This document shows positions 14,787-23,750 of a stretch of DNA of 64,000 bases, piece after piece. Within the stretch, counting starts at the first letter, position 1; the number at the start of each line of letters is the position of its first letter. The DNA is taken from NCBI GenBank assembly GCA_023428065.1, contig JAEYZI010000092.1, forward strand, positions 20,870 to 84,869, written 5' to 3'. The DNA comes from Actinomycetes bacterium. GTDB lineage: Bacteria; Actinomycetota; Actinomycetes; Actinomycetales; Microbacteriaceae. The notes beneath the pieces were generated by a model. That model made no database searches, had not been told where the DNA came from, and saw only the letters and a list, made by a program, of their open reading frames with translations. The position numbers and the translations under genes are program-made.

Positions 14787-15778
14787 GACGCGTCCCAGCG
14801 GATGACGATCCCGAGCTCGCGCGAGCGGTCCTCGCGGAGCCCGCGGTAGAGCGCGGGGAGGTCGTCGGAGTCGAGCTGCCGCGTCACGAGGGGCGTGAGA
14901 TCCATCCGCCCGTCGGCCATGAGCTCGTGGAGGTAGGCGAGCATCGCCGGCACGCTCCACGGGTCCGAGGGCGTCGCGATATCGGCCGCGGTGCCCGCGT
15001 GCACCCCGATGATCGAGATGCCGTCGCGCACGATGCGCGGCCCGAGCGTCTGCCGACTGGGTCGCGGCGGGTCGCCCACGAGCACGAGGCGCCCGAGCGG
15101 ACGCACGAGCTCGGATGCGGGCGCGAGTACGGCGGGATGGCCGGTGACCTCGAAGACGACGTCGGCGGCTCCCGCGAGTCGGGAGACGGCGTCGGCCGCG
15201 TCGATCGCGAGGGTCTCGTCGGCCCCGCCCGCGCGCGCGAGCTCGAGCCGGGTGGCGTCGCGGTCGATCGCGACGATCCGCCTGGCTCCCGCGAGGCGCA
15301 GGTAGCGCACGAGCAGCTGACCGAGCAGGCCCAGGCCCACGACGACGGCGACCTCGCCGAAGGCGAATCCGGCGCGGCGCACCGCCCACTGCGTCGTGAC
15401 GGCGAGCGAGCTCCACACCGCCTGCAGCTCGTCCACCTCGGGCGGCAGCACGGTCGCCTCGGCGGCGTCGACGAGGAACGCCGAGGCGTGCGGCGTGAAG
15501 CTGAACACGCGGTCTCCCGGCGAGATGCCCGTGACCTCCGAGCCGACCTCCTCGACACGGGAGACCATCGAATAGCCGGGGGAGAACGGATAGCGCACCC
15601 ACTCCGCCCAGAAGCTGCGCTCGTCGAAGTCGCCCGCGAGGCACGCGAGCTCGGTGCCCGTGCTCACGAGCGAGGCGACGGCGCGGCAGCGCAGTTCGCG
15701 CGGGCCGGGAGGCTCGAGCGCGACATCCTCGACGACGATCTCTCCGGCGCGGGGGAAGCGGACGGCACGCGCCCTCAC
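14783..15778 (-). CDS. Zinc-type alcohol/polyol dehydrogenase-like protein
   Basis: A 331-residue medium-chain dehydrogenase. The GroES-like half contains SLVSTGTELACLAGDF and PGYSMVSRVEEVG. The Rossmann loop reads VVVGLGLLGQLLVRYLRLAGA (about 140-160). Catalytic-zinc cysteine and histidine residues are not all in their usual places, as in the bi-domain oxidoreductase and chlorophyllide-like branch of the family. GTG 15778 and the stop each overlap neighbours by GTGA. The Gfo/Idh genes on both sides suggest a joint oxidation/reduction of a sugar. Confidence 0.85.
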   Translation of the reverse strand: MRARAVRFPRAGEIVVEDVALEPPGPRELRCRAVASLVSTGTELACLAGDFDERSFWAEWVRYPFSPGYSMVSRVEEVGSEVTGISPGDRVFSFTPHASAFLVDAAEATVLPPEVDELQAVWSSLAVTTQWAVRRAGFAFGEVAVVVGLGLLGQLLVRYLRLAGARRIVAIDRDATRLELARAGGADETLAIDAADAVSRLAGAADVVFEVTGHPAVLAPASELVRPLGRLVLVGDPPRPSRQTLGPRIVRDGISIIGVHAGTAADIATPSDPWSVPAMLAYLHELMADGRMDLTPLVTRQLDSDDLPALYRGLREDRSRELGIVIRWDAS

Positions 15779-16659
15779 GCGCGCACCAGGGCCTCGGCGG
15801 CGGCGGTCACCTCGACGAGGCGCGTCCCGAAGCGCACGTCGCAGTCGTGATCGCGCGCTCCCGAGCGGATCATCTCCGCGAGCTCCTCGTAGGCGGTGGT
15901 GAAGGCGGCGCGCGGATCGACATCGTCGACCGGCAGCTCCAGACGGCCCTCGGGTCCCCAGACGAGCGTCGAGAACCCGTCGGCGGCGTCCGGGGCCCGC
16001 AGGGTCATGCCGCAGCTCGAGGTGGCGCCGCCCTCGTGGCGGAAGACGACGTGCATCATGCCGTCCGCCTCGACGGCAGAGAGCACCTCCGTGATGGGCC
16101 CGACGGTGCGCCACAACGCGGCGAGCGCGTGCGGACCGACATCCCAGATCGGCAGCTCCTCGCGCCGCCACGGGGTGTTGAAGGGGTTCTCGTCGCCGAG
16201 CGCGGATCCCAGCCAGAGTCCGGCGCCTCCCGTCCAGGTGCGACCGGCGCGCGTCTCCTCGACGATCGCGCGCATCCGCGGGTCGAACATCATCGTGAGC
16301 ATCACGATCGCCGCGACGTCGTGCTCCCGGGCGGCCTCGGCGATGCGCCGGGCGTCGGCGGCCTCGAGCGCGACGGGTTTCTCGAGCGCGACGTGCTTGC
16401 CCGCGGCGATCGCACGGGGAGCGAGCTCCGCCTGCAGCGCGGGGGGCACGGCGAAGGCCACGGCGTCGACACGTGACAGGAGCTCGTCGAAGTCCGTGCC
16501 CGCGTGGTCGGCGCCGTGCCGTGCCGCGAGCGCCGCGGCGCGTTCGGCGTCGCGCCCCCAGACCGACGCGAGCTCCCACGACGAGGCGTCGCCGATGGCC
16601 GCCGCGTGCGCGACATCGGCCCAGTAGCCCGTGCCGACGAGCCCCATGCGCAACGTCAT
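15775..16659 (-). CDS. Gfo/Idh/MocA-family oxidoreductase
   Basis: A second, distinct 294-residue member of this family in the operon. It starts MRMGLVGTGYWADVAHAAAI-like, with the Rossmann loop GLVGTGYWADVAH at the N-terminus. The EKP motif lies in VALEKPVALEAADA, followed by IWDVGPHALAAL, the DxGxHxxxL pattern. It is shorter than most members (330-360 residues), with a reduced C-terminal beta-sheet. ATG 16659 overlaps the kinase stop (ATGA), and its stop overlaps the dehydrogenase start (GTGA). Confidence 0.88.
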   Translation of the reverse strand: MTLRMGLVGTGYWADVAHAAAIGDASSWELASVWGRDAERAAALAARHGADHAGTDFDELLSRVDAVAFAVPPALQAELAPRAIAAGKHVALEKPVALEAADARRIAEAAREHDVAAIVMLTMMFDPRMRAIVEETRAGRTWTGGAGLWLGSALGDENPFNTPWRREELPIWDVGPHALAALWRTVGPITEVLSAVEADGMMHVVFRHEGGATSSCGMTLRAPDAADGFSTLVWGPEGRLELPVDDVDPRAAFTTAYEELAEMIRSGARDHDCDVRFGTRLVEVTAAAEALVRA

Positions 16660-17672
16660 CCCCGCACCACCCGGGGCGCGTCGAGGGTCTCCCGCAGCCG
16701 GGCGCGGCGTGCGGATGCGGAGCCGCGCGTGCCCGTGGCGGCGTCGAGGTGCTCGAGCCCGAGCAGCGCGGAGCCGACGATGGGGGCGTCGTCCACGATC
16801 GTGATGCGCGCGCGCGGGGCGGAGGCGGTGATCCCCGCCGTGACCGGCTCGAGCAGCGCCGGGTTCCGGCTCGTGATCATGCCGCCCCCCAGCACGACGT
16901 CGATCGCGTCGCCCTGCGCGTCGATCCGGCGGATGGTCGTGGTCGCGAGGAGCGCGATCTCGTCGGCCTGGTGTCGCACGATGTCGGCGGCGATCGCATC
17001 GCCCCGGCTGGCCGCCGCGAAGAGCAGCGGGACGAGTTCGTGCATGCGGTCGCGGTCGATCGTGCCGAGGTGCATGCCGGTCGCGACGTCGACGGCGCGT
17101 GCGCAGCCGAAGTGCGCGGCGGCGAGCTCGGTGAGCAGGGTCGCGGGCCCGCGTCCGTCCTCGTGCCGGCTCGCGTGGAAGAGCACCTCCTTGCCGATCG
17201 CGAAGCCACCGCCCCAGTCGCCCGTCATGCGGCCGAGTGCCGGGTAGCGCACGTGGCTCCCATCGCGTGCGACGCCGACGGCGTTGATGCCGCCTCCGCA
17301 CACCACGGCGACGCCCGTCGGCGCGTCGGTGCCGGTGCGCAGCATCGCGAAGGTGTCGTTGTGCACCTCGACGTGAGGTGCCCAGCCGTGCGACGAGATG
17401 GCCTCGGCGATGGCCTCCTCCTCCTCCGGGAGGTCGGCGTTGGCGAGGTAGCCCGCGACGACGTCGACGCGGTCGAGTCCCGCGGCGGCGAGCACCTCCG
17501 CGACGGCCGGGGCGACCGTCGCGATGGCCGGCCCGGCGCCGACGATGTGGGGCGCGAAGGGGCCCGAGCGCGCGCGGGCGACGACCGTGCCGTCCTCGGT
17601 CACGAGGAGGACGTCGGTCTTGCTGTTGCCGCCGTCGAGGGCGAGCAGGTGGGGACCGGTCACCGCGCCCAT
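16656..17672 (-). CDS. BadF/BadG-type sugar kinase (N-acetylglucosamine kinase-like)
   Basis: A 338-residue ATPase of the same family as the kinase at 10786, but with the standard loops: LLALDGGNSKTDVLLV, then GVAVVCGGGINAVGV and GDWGGGFAIGKE. IDVVLGGGMI binds adenosine. ATG 17672 is preferred because GGGAG lies 8 nt before it. GTG 17681 and GTG 17663 are in the same frame. It overlaps the GH4 gene by 13 bp. Phosphorylation of GlcNAc or a related sugar is the likely task. Having one kinase in each arm suggests two different sugars. Confidence 0.85.
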   Translation of the reverse strand: MGAVTGPHLLALDGGNSKTDVLLVTEDGTVVARARSGPFAPHIVGAGPAIATVAPAVAEVLAAAGLDRVDVVAGYLANADLPEEEEAIAEAISSHGWAPHVEVHNDTFAMLRTGTDAPTGVAVVCGGGINAVGVARDGSHVRYPALGRMTGDWGGGFAIGKEVLFHASRHEDGRGPATLLTELAAAHFGCARAVDVATGMHLGTIDRDRMHELVPLLFAAASRGDAIAADIVRHQADEIALLATTTIRRIDAQGDAIDVVLGGGMITSRNPALLEPVTAGITASAPRARITIVDDAPIVGSALLGLEHLDAATGTRGSASARRARLRETLDAPRVVRG

Positions 17673-18949
17673 GGCAGCCACTCCCGGTTCTCCTCGATGA
17701 GCCGGTCGGCGAGGGCCTGCGCCGTCTCGTACTGGCCGACGAGCGGATGCGCGAGCAGCGCCCGCACGACACGGTCGCGGCCACCGTGCAGCGCGGCCTC
17801 CACCCCGAGCTCCTCGTAGCGCGACACGTGCGCGATGAGCCCCGCCACAAGCGGGGGGACGGGCGGCACCGCGTGGGGGAGGATGCCGTCCGTCCCCACC
17901 GCGGCGCGGACCTCGATGACGGCGCTGTCATCGAGGAACGGCAGCAACCCGCGATTACGCACGTTCACGACGTGGTCGCGGGCGGGTCCGGTTCCGAGGA
18001 GGCTGGCGAGGAGGCCGACGGCGGCATCCGAGTAGTAGGCGCCCCCGCGCTGCCGCAGTGCGGGAGGCGTGTGGTCGAGGGCGGGATCGGCGTAGAGCTC
18101 GAGCAGCTCCGCTTCGAGCTCGGCGACGCGACTCGCGCGCGACGGCTCGTGCGCCGCCGCGGCGACGAGCTCGTCGTGCTCGAGGTAATAGCGCAGGTAG
18201 TACGAGGGGATGTACCGCTCCGAGCGCAGCAGGCCGAGCGGCAGCTCGGTCTCCTCGACGAGGGCCTCGCCGTGCTCGTCGATGAGCGTGTCGAGCACCT
18301 CGCTCGTGCTCCCGTCGGGGTGGCGCACGCGCACCCCGAGCTCCCAGCTCAGGTGGTTGAGCCCCGTGTGGTCGAGTTCGATGCTCTCGGGGTCGACGCC
18401 GAGGCGCGCCGCGAACAGGCGCTCGAAGCCGATCGCGACGTTGCACAGCCCGACGGCCCGGTGGCCGTCGTCGAGCAGCGCGCGGGTCACCATGCCGACG
18501 GGGTTGGTGAAGTCGACGATCCAGGCGTCGGGGTTGACGGCCCGCACCCGGCGCGCGATGTCGAGCACGAGGGGGATGGTGCGCAGCGCCTTCGCGAGGC
18601 CTCCCGCGCCGGTCGTCTCCTGCCCGATGCACCCGCACTCGAGCGGCCAGCTCTCGTCGCGCGCCCGAGCGGCCTGGCCGCCGACGCGCAGCTGGATGAG
18701 CACCGCGTCGGCGCCCGTCGCGGCCTCCTCGAGGTCGTCGGTCGTCGAGACCCGGCATTCGCTGCCGGCGGCGGCGAGGATGCGTGCCGTGAGGCCCGCG
18801 ACGACGTCGATCCGTGCGGTGTCGGGGTCGACGAGCACGAGCTCGGCGACCGGCAGCATCTCGCCGAGGCGCGCGATGCCGTCGGCGAGCTCGGGCGTGT
18901 AGGTGGAGCCTCCGCCGACGACGGCGAGGCGGATGCGTCGGGTCGTCAC
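17660..18949 (-). CDS. GH4-family 6-phospho-beta-glucosidase-like enzyme
   Basis: A 429-residue glycoside hydrolase of family 4. These enzymes use NAD+ and a divalent metal, and cleave through a transient oxidation at C3. The nucleotide loop VVGGGSTYTPELADGI is at the start. DFTNPVGMVT, GLCNVAIGFE and HTGLNHLSW carry the metal and active-site residues. This pattern fits the 6-phospho-beta-glucosidase (CelF/LicH) branch, whose substrates are phosphorylated. The kinase next to it may supply them. GTG 18949 overlaps the ROK gene stop (GTGA). Confidence 0.9.
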   Translation of the reverse strand: MTTRRIRLAVVGGGSTYTPELADGIARLGEMLPVAELVLVDPDTARIDVVAGLTARILAAAGSECRVSTTDDLEEAATGADAVLIQLRVGGQAARARDESWPLECGCIGQETTGAGGLAKALRTIPLVLDIARRVRAVNPDAWIVDFTNPVGMVTRALLDDGHRAVGLCNVAIGFERLFAARLGVDPESIELDHTGLNHLSWELGVRVRHPDGSTSEVLDTLIDEHGEALVEETELPLGLLRSERYIPSYYLRYYLEHDELVAAAAHEPSRASRVAELEAELLELYADPALDHTPPALRQRGGAYYSDAAVGLLASLLGTGPARDHVVNVRNRGLLPFLDDSAVIEVRAAVGTDGILPHAVPPVPPLVAGLIAHVSRYEELGVEAALHGGRDRVVRALLAHPLVGQYETAQALADRLIEENREWLPWAR

Positions 18950-20127
18950 GTCGTGAACACCCGGTCGCGCGCGACCTCGAGGCTCTGGAGCATGGCGCCG
19001 TCGAGGATGGGGGTGTCGGACGCCGCCGTGCCGACGAGGGGCGGCGCGGTGAGCACGAGGGCGTCGAGGTGCGTCGAGACCTCGGCGAGCAGACGGTCGC
19101 CGCCGACGCGCGCGAGTTCGCCCGTGAAGACGATCCGGGCCGGATCGAGCAGCGCGATCACCGAGGCGAGGGCGAGGGCGTAGCGACGCGCGACCTCGGA
19201 GAAGCCCCCGGCGGCATCCGGATCGTCGAGGAGGGCGCGCAACGCCTCCGGGGCGGTCGCTGCGGCGTGCCCGGCGTCGGCGGCGAGGGAGCAGAGGGCG
19301 GAGGTGCCGACGAGGAGCTCGAGCGCCCCCTCCTGGCGGCTCGCCTCGTCGAGACCGGCGCCCGGGGGAACGAGGAAGGCGGCTTCGCCCGCGGCGCCAC
19401 GGCTGCCGCGGTAGAGCGATCCGCCGATGACGATCGCGCCGCCGATGCCCTCGTCGATCCAGAACAGGAAGAAGCTGTCGTCGCCGCCTGCGGCGTGCTG
19501 CTCCGCGATCGCCGCGAGGTTCACGTCGTTCTCGATCGCGACCGCGGCCGCGGGGAAGTGCTCGCGCAGCTCGGCGCCGACGGCCGGGCGCTGCCAGCCG
19601 GGCAGGTGGTCGACGTAGGTCAGGGTGTCGGTCTCGGCGTCGTAGGAGCCGGGCACGCTCACGATGAGCGCGTCGAGCTGGGCCCCCGTGAGGCCGGCTG
19701 CGGCACAGCACGCCTCGAGGAGGTCGGCGACGTGGCCTGGCCCGCTCGTCGCGGCGTCGGTCTCACGCTCCTCGGCGGCGACGACGGTTCCGGTGATGTC
19801 GGCGATCCGCGCGCTCACCTGCCCGCGACGCACGTCGACGGCGGCGGCGTGCCCGGATGCGGGGTTGATGCGATAGAGCTGCGGGGCGCGTCCGCCCGGG
19901 CCGGTCTCGCCGAAGCCGTTGGGCAGCACGAGGCCGCTCTCCTCGAGTCGCTGGAGCAGCTGGGACGCCGTGGGCTTGGAGAGTCCCGTGAGGGTGTGCA
20001 CGTCGCTGCGGCTGAGCGTGCCGTGCTCGATGAGCAGTTCGAGGACGACGCGGTTGTTGAGGCTGCGCAGCAGGCCGGGCTGCGCGGGTGCGGGGCCTCG
20101 GCCGTCGCCTGGCGTCGACGTGAGCAC
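18946..20127 (-). CDS. ROK-family transcriptional regulator of the amino-sugar locus
   Basis: A 393-residue NagC/XylR-like repressor. A winged helix-turn-helix lies at about 22-75 (LLRSLNNRVVLELLIEHGTL, then GLSKPTASQLLQRLEESGLV). It is followed by a ROK sugar-binding domain with AIENDVNLAAIAEQ and WIDEGIGGAIVIGG. The zinc-binding CxCxxxxxC loop of classical ROK proteins is not seen. GTG 20127 has GGGAGGTGG upstream. It heads the minus-strand operon. Its promoter carries the same operator core as the importer operon, so it very likely represses itself and both arms until a sugar ligand binds. Confidence 0.9.
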   Translation of the reverse strand: MLTSTPGDGRGPAPAQPGLLRSLNNRVVLELLIEHGTLSRSDVHTLTGLSKPTASQLLQRLEESGLVLPNGFGETGPGGRAPQLYRINPASGHAAAVDVRRGQVSARIADITGTVVAAEERETDAATSGPGHVADLLEACCAAAGLTGAQLDALIVSVPGSYDAETDTLTYVDHLPGWQRPAVGAELREHFPAAAVAIENDVNLAAIAEQHAAGGDDSFFLFWIDEGIGGAIVIGGSLYRGSRGAAGEAAFLVPPGAGLDEASRQEGALELLVGTSALCSLAADAGHAAATAPEALRALLDDPDAAGGFSEVARRYALALASVIALLDPARIVFTGELARVGGDRLLAEVSTHLDALVLTAPPLVGTAASDTPILDGAMLQSLEVARDRVFTT

Positions 20128-20148
20128 GGCGATCCACCTCCCGCGTAG

Positions 20149-20199
20149 TTAGGAAACTTTACTATCTTGACGGTAGTGCTGCCGCCCCGAGGGTGTCAA
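20149..20199 (-). promoter_or_regulatory. ROK gene promoter and operator, inside the lysR 3' end
   Basis: On the minus strand TTGACA (20199-20194) and TACCGT (20175-20170) are 18 bp apart. The operator TTAGGAAACTTTACTAT (plus-strand reading, 20149-20165) follows the -10 by 4 bp. Its core is identical to the one at 7029-7042. The -35 and -10 lie inside the lysR-type gene, and the operator covers that gene's stop codon (20162-20164). Confidence 0.7.
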
Positions 20200-21145
20200 C
20201 GCTCACTTCCGACGTCGGCGCGAGGCCCCAATCGCGACCCTCGAGCCCGGTCACGACGTCGAGCACCGCGGCGATCGACGGTACCCGCCGCGACCCGTGC
20301 TGCACCACCACCTGGATCGAGCGATCGCTCGACGGCGCCGTCGAGCGCACGACCGCTCCCGGGGGGACGAGCACCGTCGCGAGGGCGAGGCGCGGCAGCA
20401 GGGCGACTCCCAGTCGGGCCGCCACGAGGTTGAGCACCGCGACCGCGTTGTCGGTCTCGAACTCGATCGTCGGCTCCACGCCGACCGCCTCGCACGCCGC
20501 GAGCAGGTGGCCTCGGCACAGCGGGCAGCCCGCGACCCAGCGCTCCCCGCCGAGCTCGGCCAGGGCGACCGCGTCACCCTTCACCGCGAGCGGGTGGCTC
20601 TCGGGCAGCGCGATCACGACGGGTTCCGTGAAGAGCGGGATCGTCTCGATCGGCCCCTCCGACTCCCGGTGGGGATCGGCGCGGTCGCCCGGGTAGGCGA
20701 AGGTGATCGCGAGGTCGACGAGGCCGTCGCGCAGCATCCCGAGCGCCTCCGGCGGCTCCGCCTCGACGTAGGTGACTGTGAGGCCGGGATGCGCATCGCG
20801 CACCGTGCCGAGCAGCCGCGGCACGATCGTCGAGGACGCCGTCGGGAAGGCGGCGATGCGCACCGTGCCCGTGCCGAGTCCCACGAGTTCCGCGAGCTCG
20901 CCACGGGCGGCGTCGAGCGCCTGCCCGATCGACTGGGCGTGCCGCGCGAGCACCATGCCGGGCTCGGTCAGGCGCACGCCGCGGCCGGCGCGCACGACGA
21001 GCGGCACGCCGAGGCGCCGCTCCGTGCGCCGCAGGTGCTGGCTCACCGCGGGCTGGCTGTAGCCGAGCGCGCGTGCCGCCTCGCTGATGGAGCCGTGCTC
21101 GGCGATCGCCCGCACGATCCGCACCGACTGGAGATCGAGATCCAT
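20162..21145 (-). CDS. LysR-family transcriptional regulator
   Basis: A 327-residue LysR regulator. The N-terminal helix-turn-helix spans about 1-60, with AIAEHGSISEAARALGYSQP and then AVSQHLRRTERRLGVPLVVR. The effector domain follows. It carries a cysteine pair in VAGCPLCRGHLLAACEAVG near 205-225 that could sense redox state or metal, although this is conjecture. It diverges from a class V aminotransferase gene, the classic LysR arrangement. ATG 21145 is leaderless (TAGCGT 6 nt upstream). Confidence 0.92.
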   Translation of the reverse strand: MDLDLQSVRIVRAIAEHGSISEAARALGYSQPAVSQHLRRTERRLGVPLVVRAGRGVRLTEPGMVLARHAQSIGQALDAARGELAELVGLGTGTVRIAAFPTASSTIVPRLLGTVRDAHPGLTVTYVEAEPPEALGMLRDGLVDLAITFAYPGDRADPHRESEGPIETIPLFTEPVVIALPESHPLAVKGDAVALAELGGERWVAGCPLCRGHLLAACEAVGVEPTIEFETDNAVAVLNLVAARLGVALLPRLALATVLVPPGAVVRSTAPSSDRSIQVVVQHGSRRVPSIAAVLDVVTGLEGRDWGLAPTSEVSVDTLGAAALPSR

Positions 21146-21167
21146 TCCATAACGCTAGCGAATGGAT
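21140..21167. promoter_or_regulatory. Inverted repeat between lysR-type and aminotransferase genes
   Basis: ATCCATTC (21140-21147) and GAATGGAT (21160-21167) form a perfect 8-bp inverted repeat with a 12-bp spacer. It overlaps the LysR start codon and its -10 box. Position and symmetry fit an autoregulatory LysR site, although it lacks the strict T-N11-A core. Confidence 0.45.
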
Positions 21168-21221
21168 GCCATGCGAGACATGACCTTGTGCGATAGGTCG
21201 GGTGGGCGCACGCTGGGACGC

Positions 21222-22304
21222 ATGAGCATGCTCACGGCACCCTCACGCGAACTCGCGGCCGCCATCGCGGAGTTCGGCGAGCCCCGCGGCTACGTCGCGG
21301 CCGCCTCGATCGGCATCCCGCCGCGCCGAGCCGTCGATGCGCTGCGCGCCGACCTCGACGCGTGGGCCGCCGCCGACCGCGATCCCCAGGGCTACGATCC
21401 CGTCATCGAGCGGACGCGCGCCTCCTACGCGCGGCTCGTCGGCGTCGACCCCTCGCGCGTCGCGATCGGCTCGCAGACCTCCGTGCAGGCGTCGCTCGTC
21501 GCGGCCTCCGTGCCTGCGGGCGCGGAGGTGCTCATCGCGGCCCGCGACTTCTCCTCCCTCATCGCCCCGTTCGCCGAACGACCCGGCGCCCGCGTGCGCG
21601 CGGTGCCGCTCGAGGCGCTCGCCGACAGCATCACCGACGACACCTTCCTCGTCGTCTACTCCCTCGTGCAGTCGGCGACCGGCGTCGTGGCGGACGTCGC
21701 CGCGATCGCCGAGGCCGCCGAGCGCCGCGGCGCCCTCACCTTCTGCGACACGACGCAGGCGACGGGCGTGCTCCCCGTGCGTGCCGACGACCACGACATC
21801 ACCGTGTGCCACGCCTACAAGTGGCTGTGCTCACCGCGCGGCGTGAGCTTCCTCACGATCGGCCCGGCCGCCGAAGCCCTCCTGCGCCCTGTGCAGCTCG
21901 GATGGTACGCGGGCGACGAGGTGTGGCAGAGCTGCTACGGCCACGACATCACGCTCGCCTCCGATGCGCGCCGCTTCGACGTCTCCCCCGCGTGGCAGGC
22001 CTGGATCGGCGCAGAGCAGTCGATCGGCATGTTCGCCGAGCTCGACATCGCCGAGATCTGGGATCGCGCCGCGGGCCTCGGCGAACTGCTGTGCGCCGAG
22101 CTCGGCCTCCCGGCCCAGCGCCAGGCGATCGTCTCGTGGCCCGACCCCGACGGCACGCAGCTCGCCGCGATGGCCGCGGCCGGCATCCGCATCTCCGGAC
22201 GCGCGGGCCGCGCACGCGCCTCGTTCCACCTCTGGAACACCAAGGAGGACGTCGAGCAGATCGTGACGGCGGTGCGGGGAATGGGCGCGGCGCACGATCG
22301 GTAG
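21222..22304 (+). CDS. Class V aminotransferase-family protein
   Basis: A PLP enzyme of fold type I, about 360 residues. The cofactor lysine is in CHAYKWLCSPRGVSFL, and FCDTTQATGVLPVRAD carries the aspartate that holds the pyridine ring. This branch includes cysteine desulfurase-like and kynureninase-like proteins. The true substrate cannot be told. ATG 21222 is chosen because homology-like sequence begins near there and GGGAC precedes it. ATG 21162 and 21228 are alternatives. It is divergent from a LysR gene that probably controls it. Confidence 0.8.
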   Translation: MSMLTAPSRELAAAIAEFGEPRGYVAAASIGIPPRRAVDALRADLDAWAAADRDPQGYDPVIERTRASYARLVGVDPSRVAIGSQTSVQASLVAASVPAGAEVLIAARDFSSLIAPFAERPGARVRAVPLEALADSITDDTFLVVYSLVQSATGVVADVAAIAEAAERRGALTFCDTTQATGVLPVRADDHDITVCHAYKWLCSPRGVSFLTIGPAAEALLRPVQLGWYAGDEVWQSCYGHDITLASDARRFDVSPAWQAWIGAEQSIGMFAELDIAEIWDRAAGLGELLCAELGLPAQRQAIVSWPDPDGTQLAAMAAAGIRISGRAGRARASFHLWNTKEDVEQIVTAVRGMGAAHDR

Positions 22305-22307
22305 GCT
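22302..22307 (+). promoter_or_regulatory. Possible -10 element for glyS
   Basis: TAGGCT lies over the aminotransferase stop codon and 57 nt before the glyS start. The leader between contains TGGGA-GT-TCCCA, a short inverted repeat. No T-box or other known riboswitch pattern is visible. Confidence 0.35.
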
Positions 22308-22364
22308 GGGAGTTCCCACCTCGCACCGCGCAAGCCGGCGCGGCCCGATCATCAGGAGCTCCCC

Positions 22365-23750
22365 GTGGCGACGCCCAACCCCCTCGACCAGGTCATCTCC
22401 CTCGCGAAGCGCCGTGGCTTCGTGTACCAGGCGGGTGAGATCTACGGCGGATCCCGTTCCGCGTGGGACTACGGCCCCCTCGGCACCGCGCTCAAGGAGA
22501 ACATCAAGCGCGAGTGGTGGAAGTTCATGGTGCAGCGCCGTGACGACATCGTCGGCATCGACTCCTCGGTCATCCTCCCGCGTCAGGTGTGGGAGGCCTC
22601 GGGCCACGTGGAGGTCTTCTCCGACCCCCTCATCGAGTGCCTCCACTGCCACAAGCGCTACCGCGAGGACCACCTGCTCGAGGCCTACGAGGAGAAGAAG
22701 GGCCGCGCCCCCGAGAACGGCCTCGCCGACATCGTGTGCGAGAACTGCGGCACGCGCGGCCAGTGGACCGAGCCTCGTGCCTTCTCCGGCCTGCTCAAGA
22801 CCTTCCTCGGGCCCGTCGACGACGAAGAGGGCATGCACTACCTGCGCCCCGAGACGGCCCAGGGCATCTTTGTCAACTTCGCGAACGTGCTCTCGAGCGC
22901 GCGCATGAAGCCCCCGTTCGGGATCGCCCAGATCGGCAAGAGCTTCCGCAACGAGATCACCCCCGGCAACTTCATCTTCCGCACGCGCGAGTTCGAGCAG
23001 ATGGAGATGGAGTTCTTCGTGCAGCCGGGCACCGACGAGGAATGGCACCAGTACTGGATCGACGCGTCGTACGGCTGGTACCGCGACCTCGGAATCAGTG
23101 AGGAGAACCTGCGCTTCTACGAGCACCCGAAGGAGAAGCTCAGCCACTACTCGAAGCGCACGGTCGACGTGGAGTACCGCTTCAACTTCGCCTCGGGCGA
23201 GTGGGGCGAGCTCATGGGCATCGCCAACCGCACGGACTTCGACCTCAAGACGCACTCCGAGCACTCCGGCAAGGACCTCTCCTACTTCGACCAGACGACG
23301 GGCGAGCGCTGGGTGCCCTACGTCATCGAGCCGGCATTCGGTCTCACGCGCGCGCTCATGGCGTTCCTCATCGACGCCTACCACGAGGACGAGGCGCCCA
23401 ACGCGAAGGGCGGCGTCGACACCCGCACCGTGCTGCGGCTCGATCGGCGTCTCGCGCCCGTCAAGGTCGCCGTGCTGCCGCTCTCGCGGAACGAGCAGCT
23501 CTCGCCCGTCGCGCGCGAGCTCGCCGCGTCGCTCCGCGAGGACTGGATGATCGAGTTCGACGACGCGGGTGCGATCGGCCGCCGCTACCGCCGCCAGGAC
23601 GAGATCGGCACGCCGTTCGCCGTCACGGTCGACTTCGACACGCTCGACGACAAGGCCGTCACGGTGCGCGAGCGCGACACCATGGCGCAGGAGCGTGTCT
23701 CGCTCGACCGCCTGCACGGCTACCTCGCAGAGCGCCTGCGCGGAGCCTGA
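22365..23750 (+). CDS. glyS: Glycyl-tRNA synthetase, alpha2 type
   Basis: Charges tRNA-Gly with glycine. The 461-residue class II synthetase starts with the typical [12 protein letters not shown] and [20 protein letters not shown] zinc site is visible as CLHC (92-95) and CENC (125-128). Motif 2 lies in [20 protein letters not shown]. Glycine recognition and motif 3 are in the second half ([16 protein letters not shown]), and a C-terminal anticodon-binding domain follows. GTG 22365 follows AGGAG by 7 nt. It overlaps the CPBP gene by one base. Confidence 0.97.
   Translation: MATPNPLDQVISLAKRRGFVYQAGEIYGGSRSAWDYGPLGTALKENIKREWWKFMVQRRDDIVGIDSSVILPRQVWEASGHVEVFSDPLIECLHCHKRYREDHLLEAYEEKKGRAPENGLADIVCENCGTRGQWTEPRAFSGLLKTFLGPVDDEEGMHYLRPETAQGIFVNFANVLSSARMKPPFGIAQIGKSFRNEITPGNFIFRTREFEQMEMEFFVQPGTDEEWHQYWIDASYGWYRDLGISEENLRFYEHPKEKLSHYSKRTVDVEYRFNFASGEWGELMGIANRTDFDLKTHSEHSGKDLSYFDQTTGERWVPYVIEPAFGLTRALMAFLIDAYHEDEAPNAKGGVDTRTVLRLDRRLAPVKVAVLPLSRNEQLSPVARELAASLREDWMIEFDDAGAIGRRYRRQDEIGTPFAVTVDFDTLDDKAVTVRERDTMAQERVSLDRLHGYLAERLRGA

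Noticed and set aside
22305..22364. T-box or glycine riboswitch before glyS
   Set aside because: The leader is only about 50 nt, and neither a T-box sequence nor glycine aptamer features are visible.
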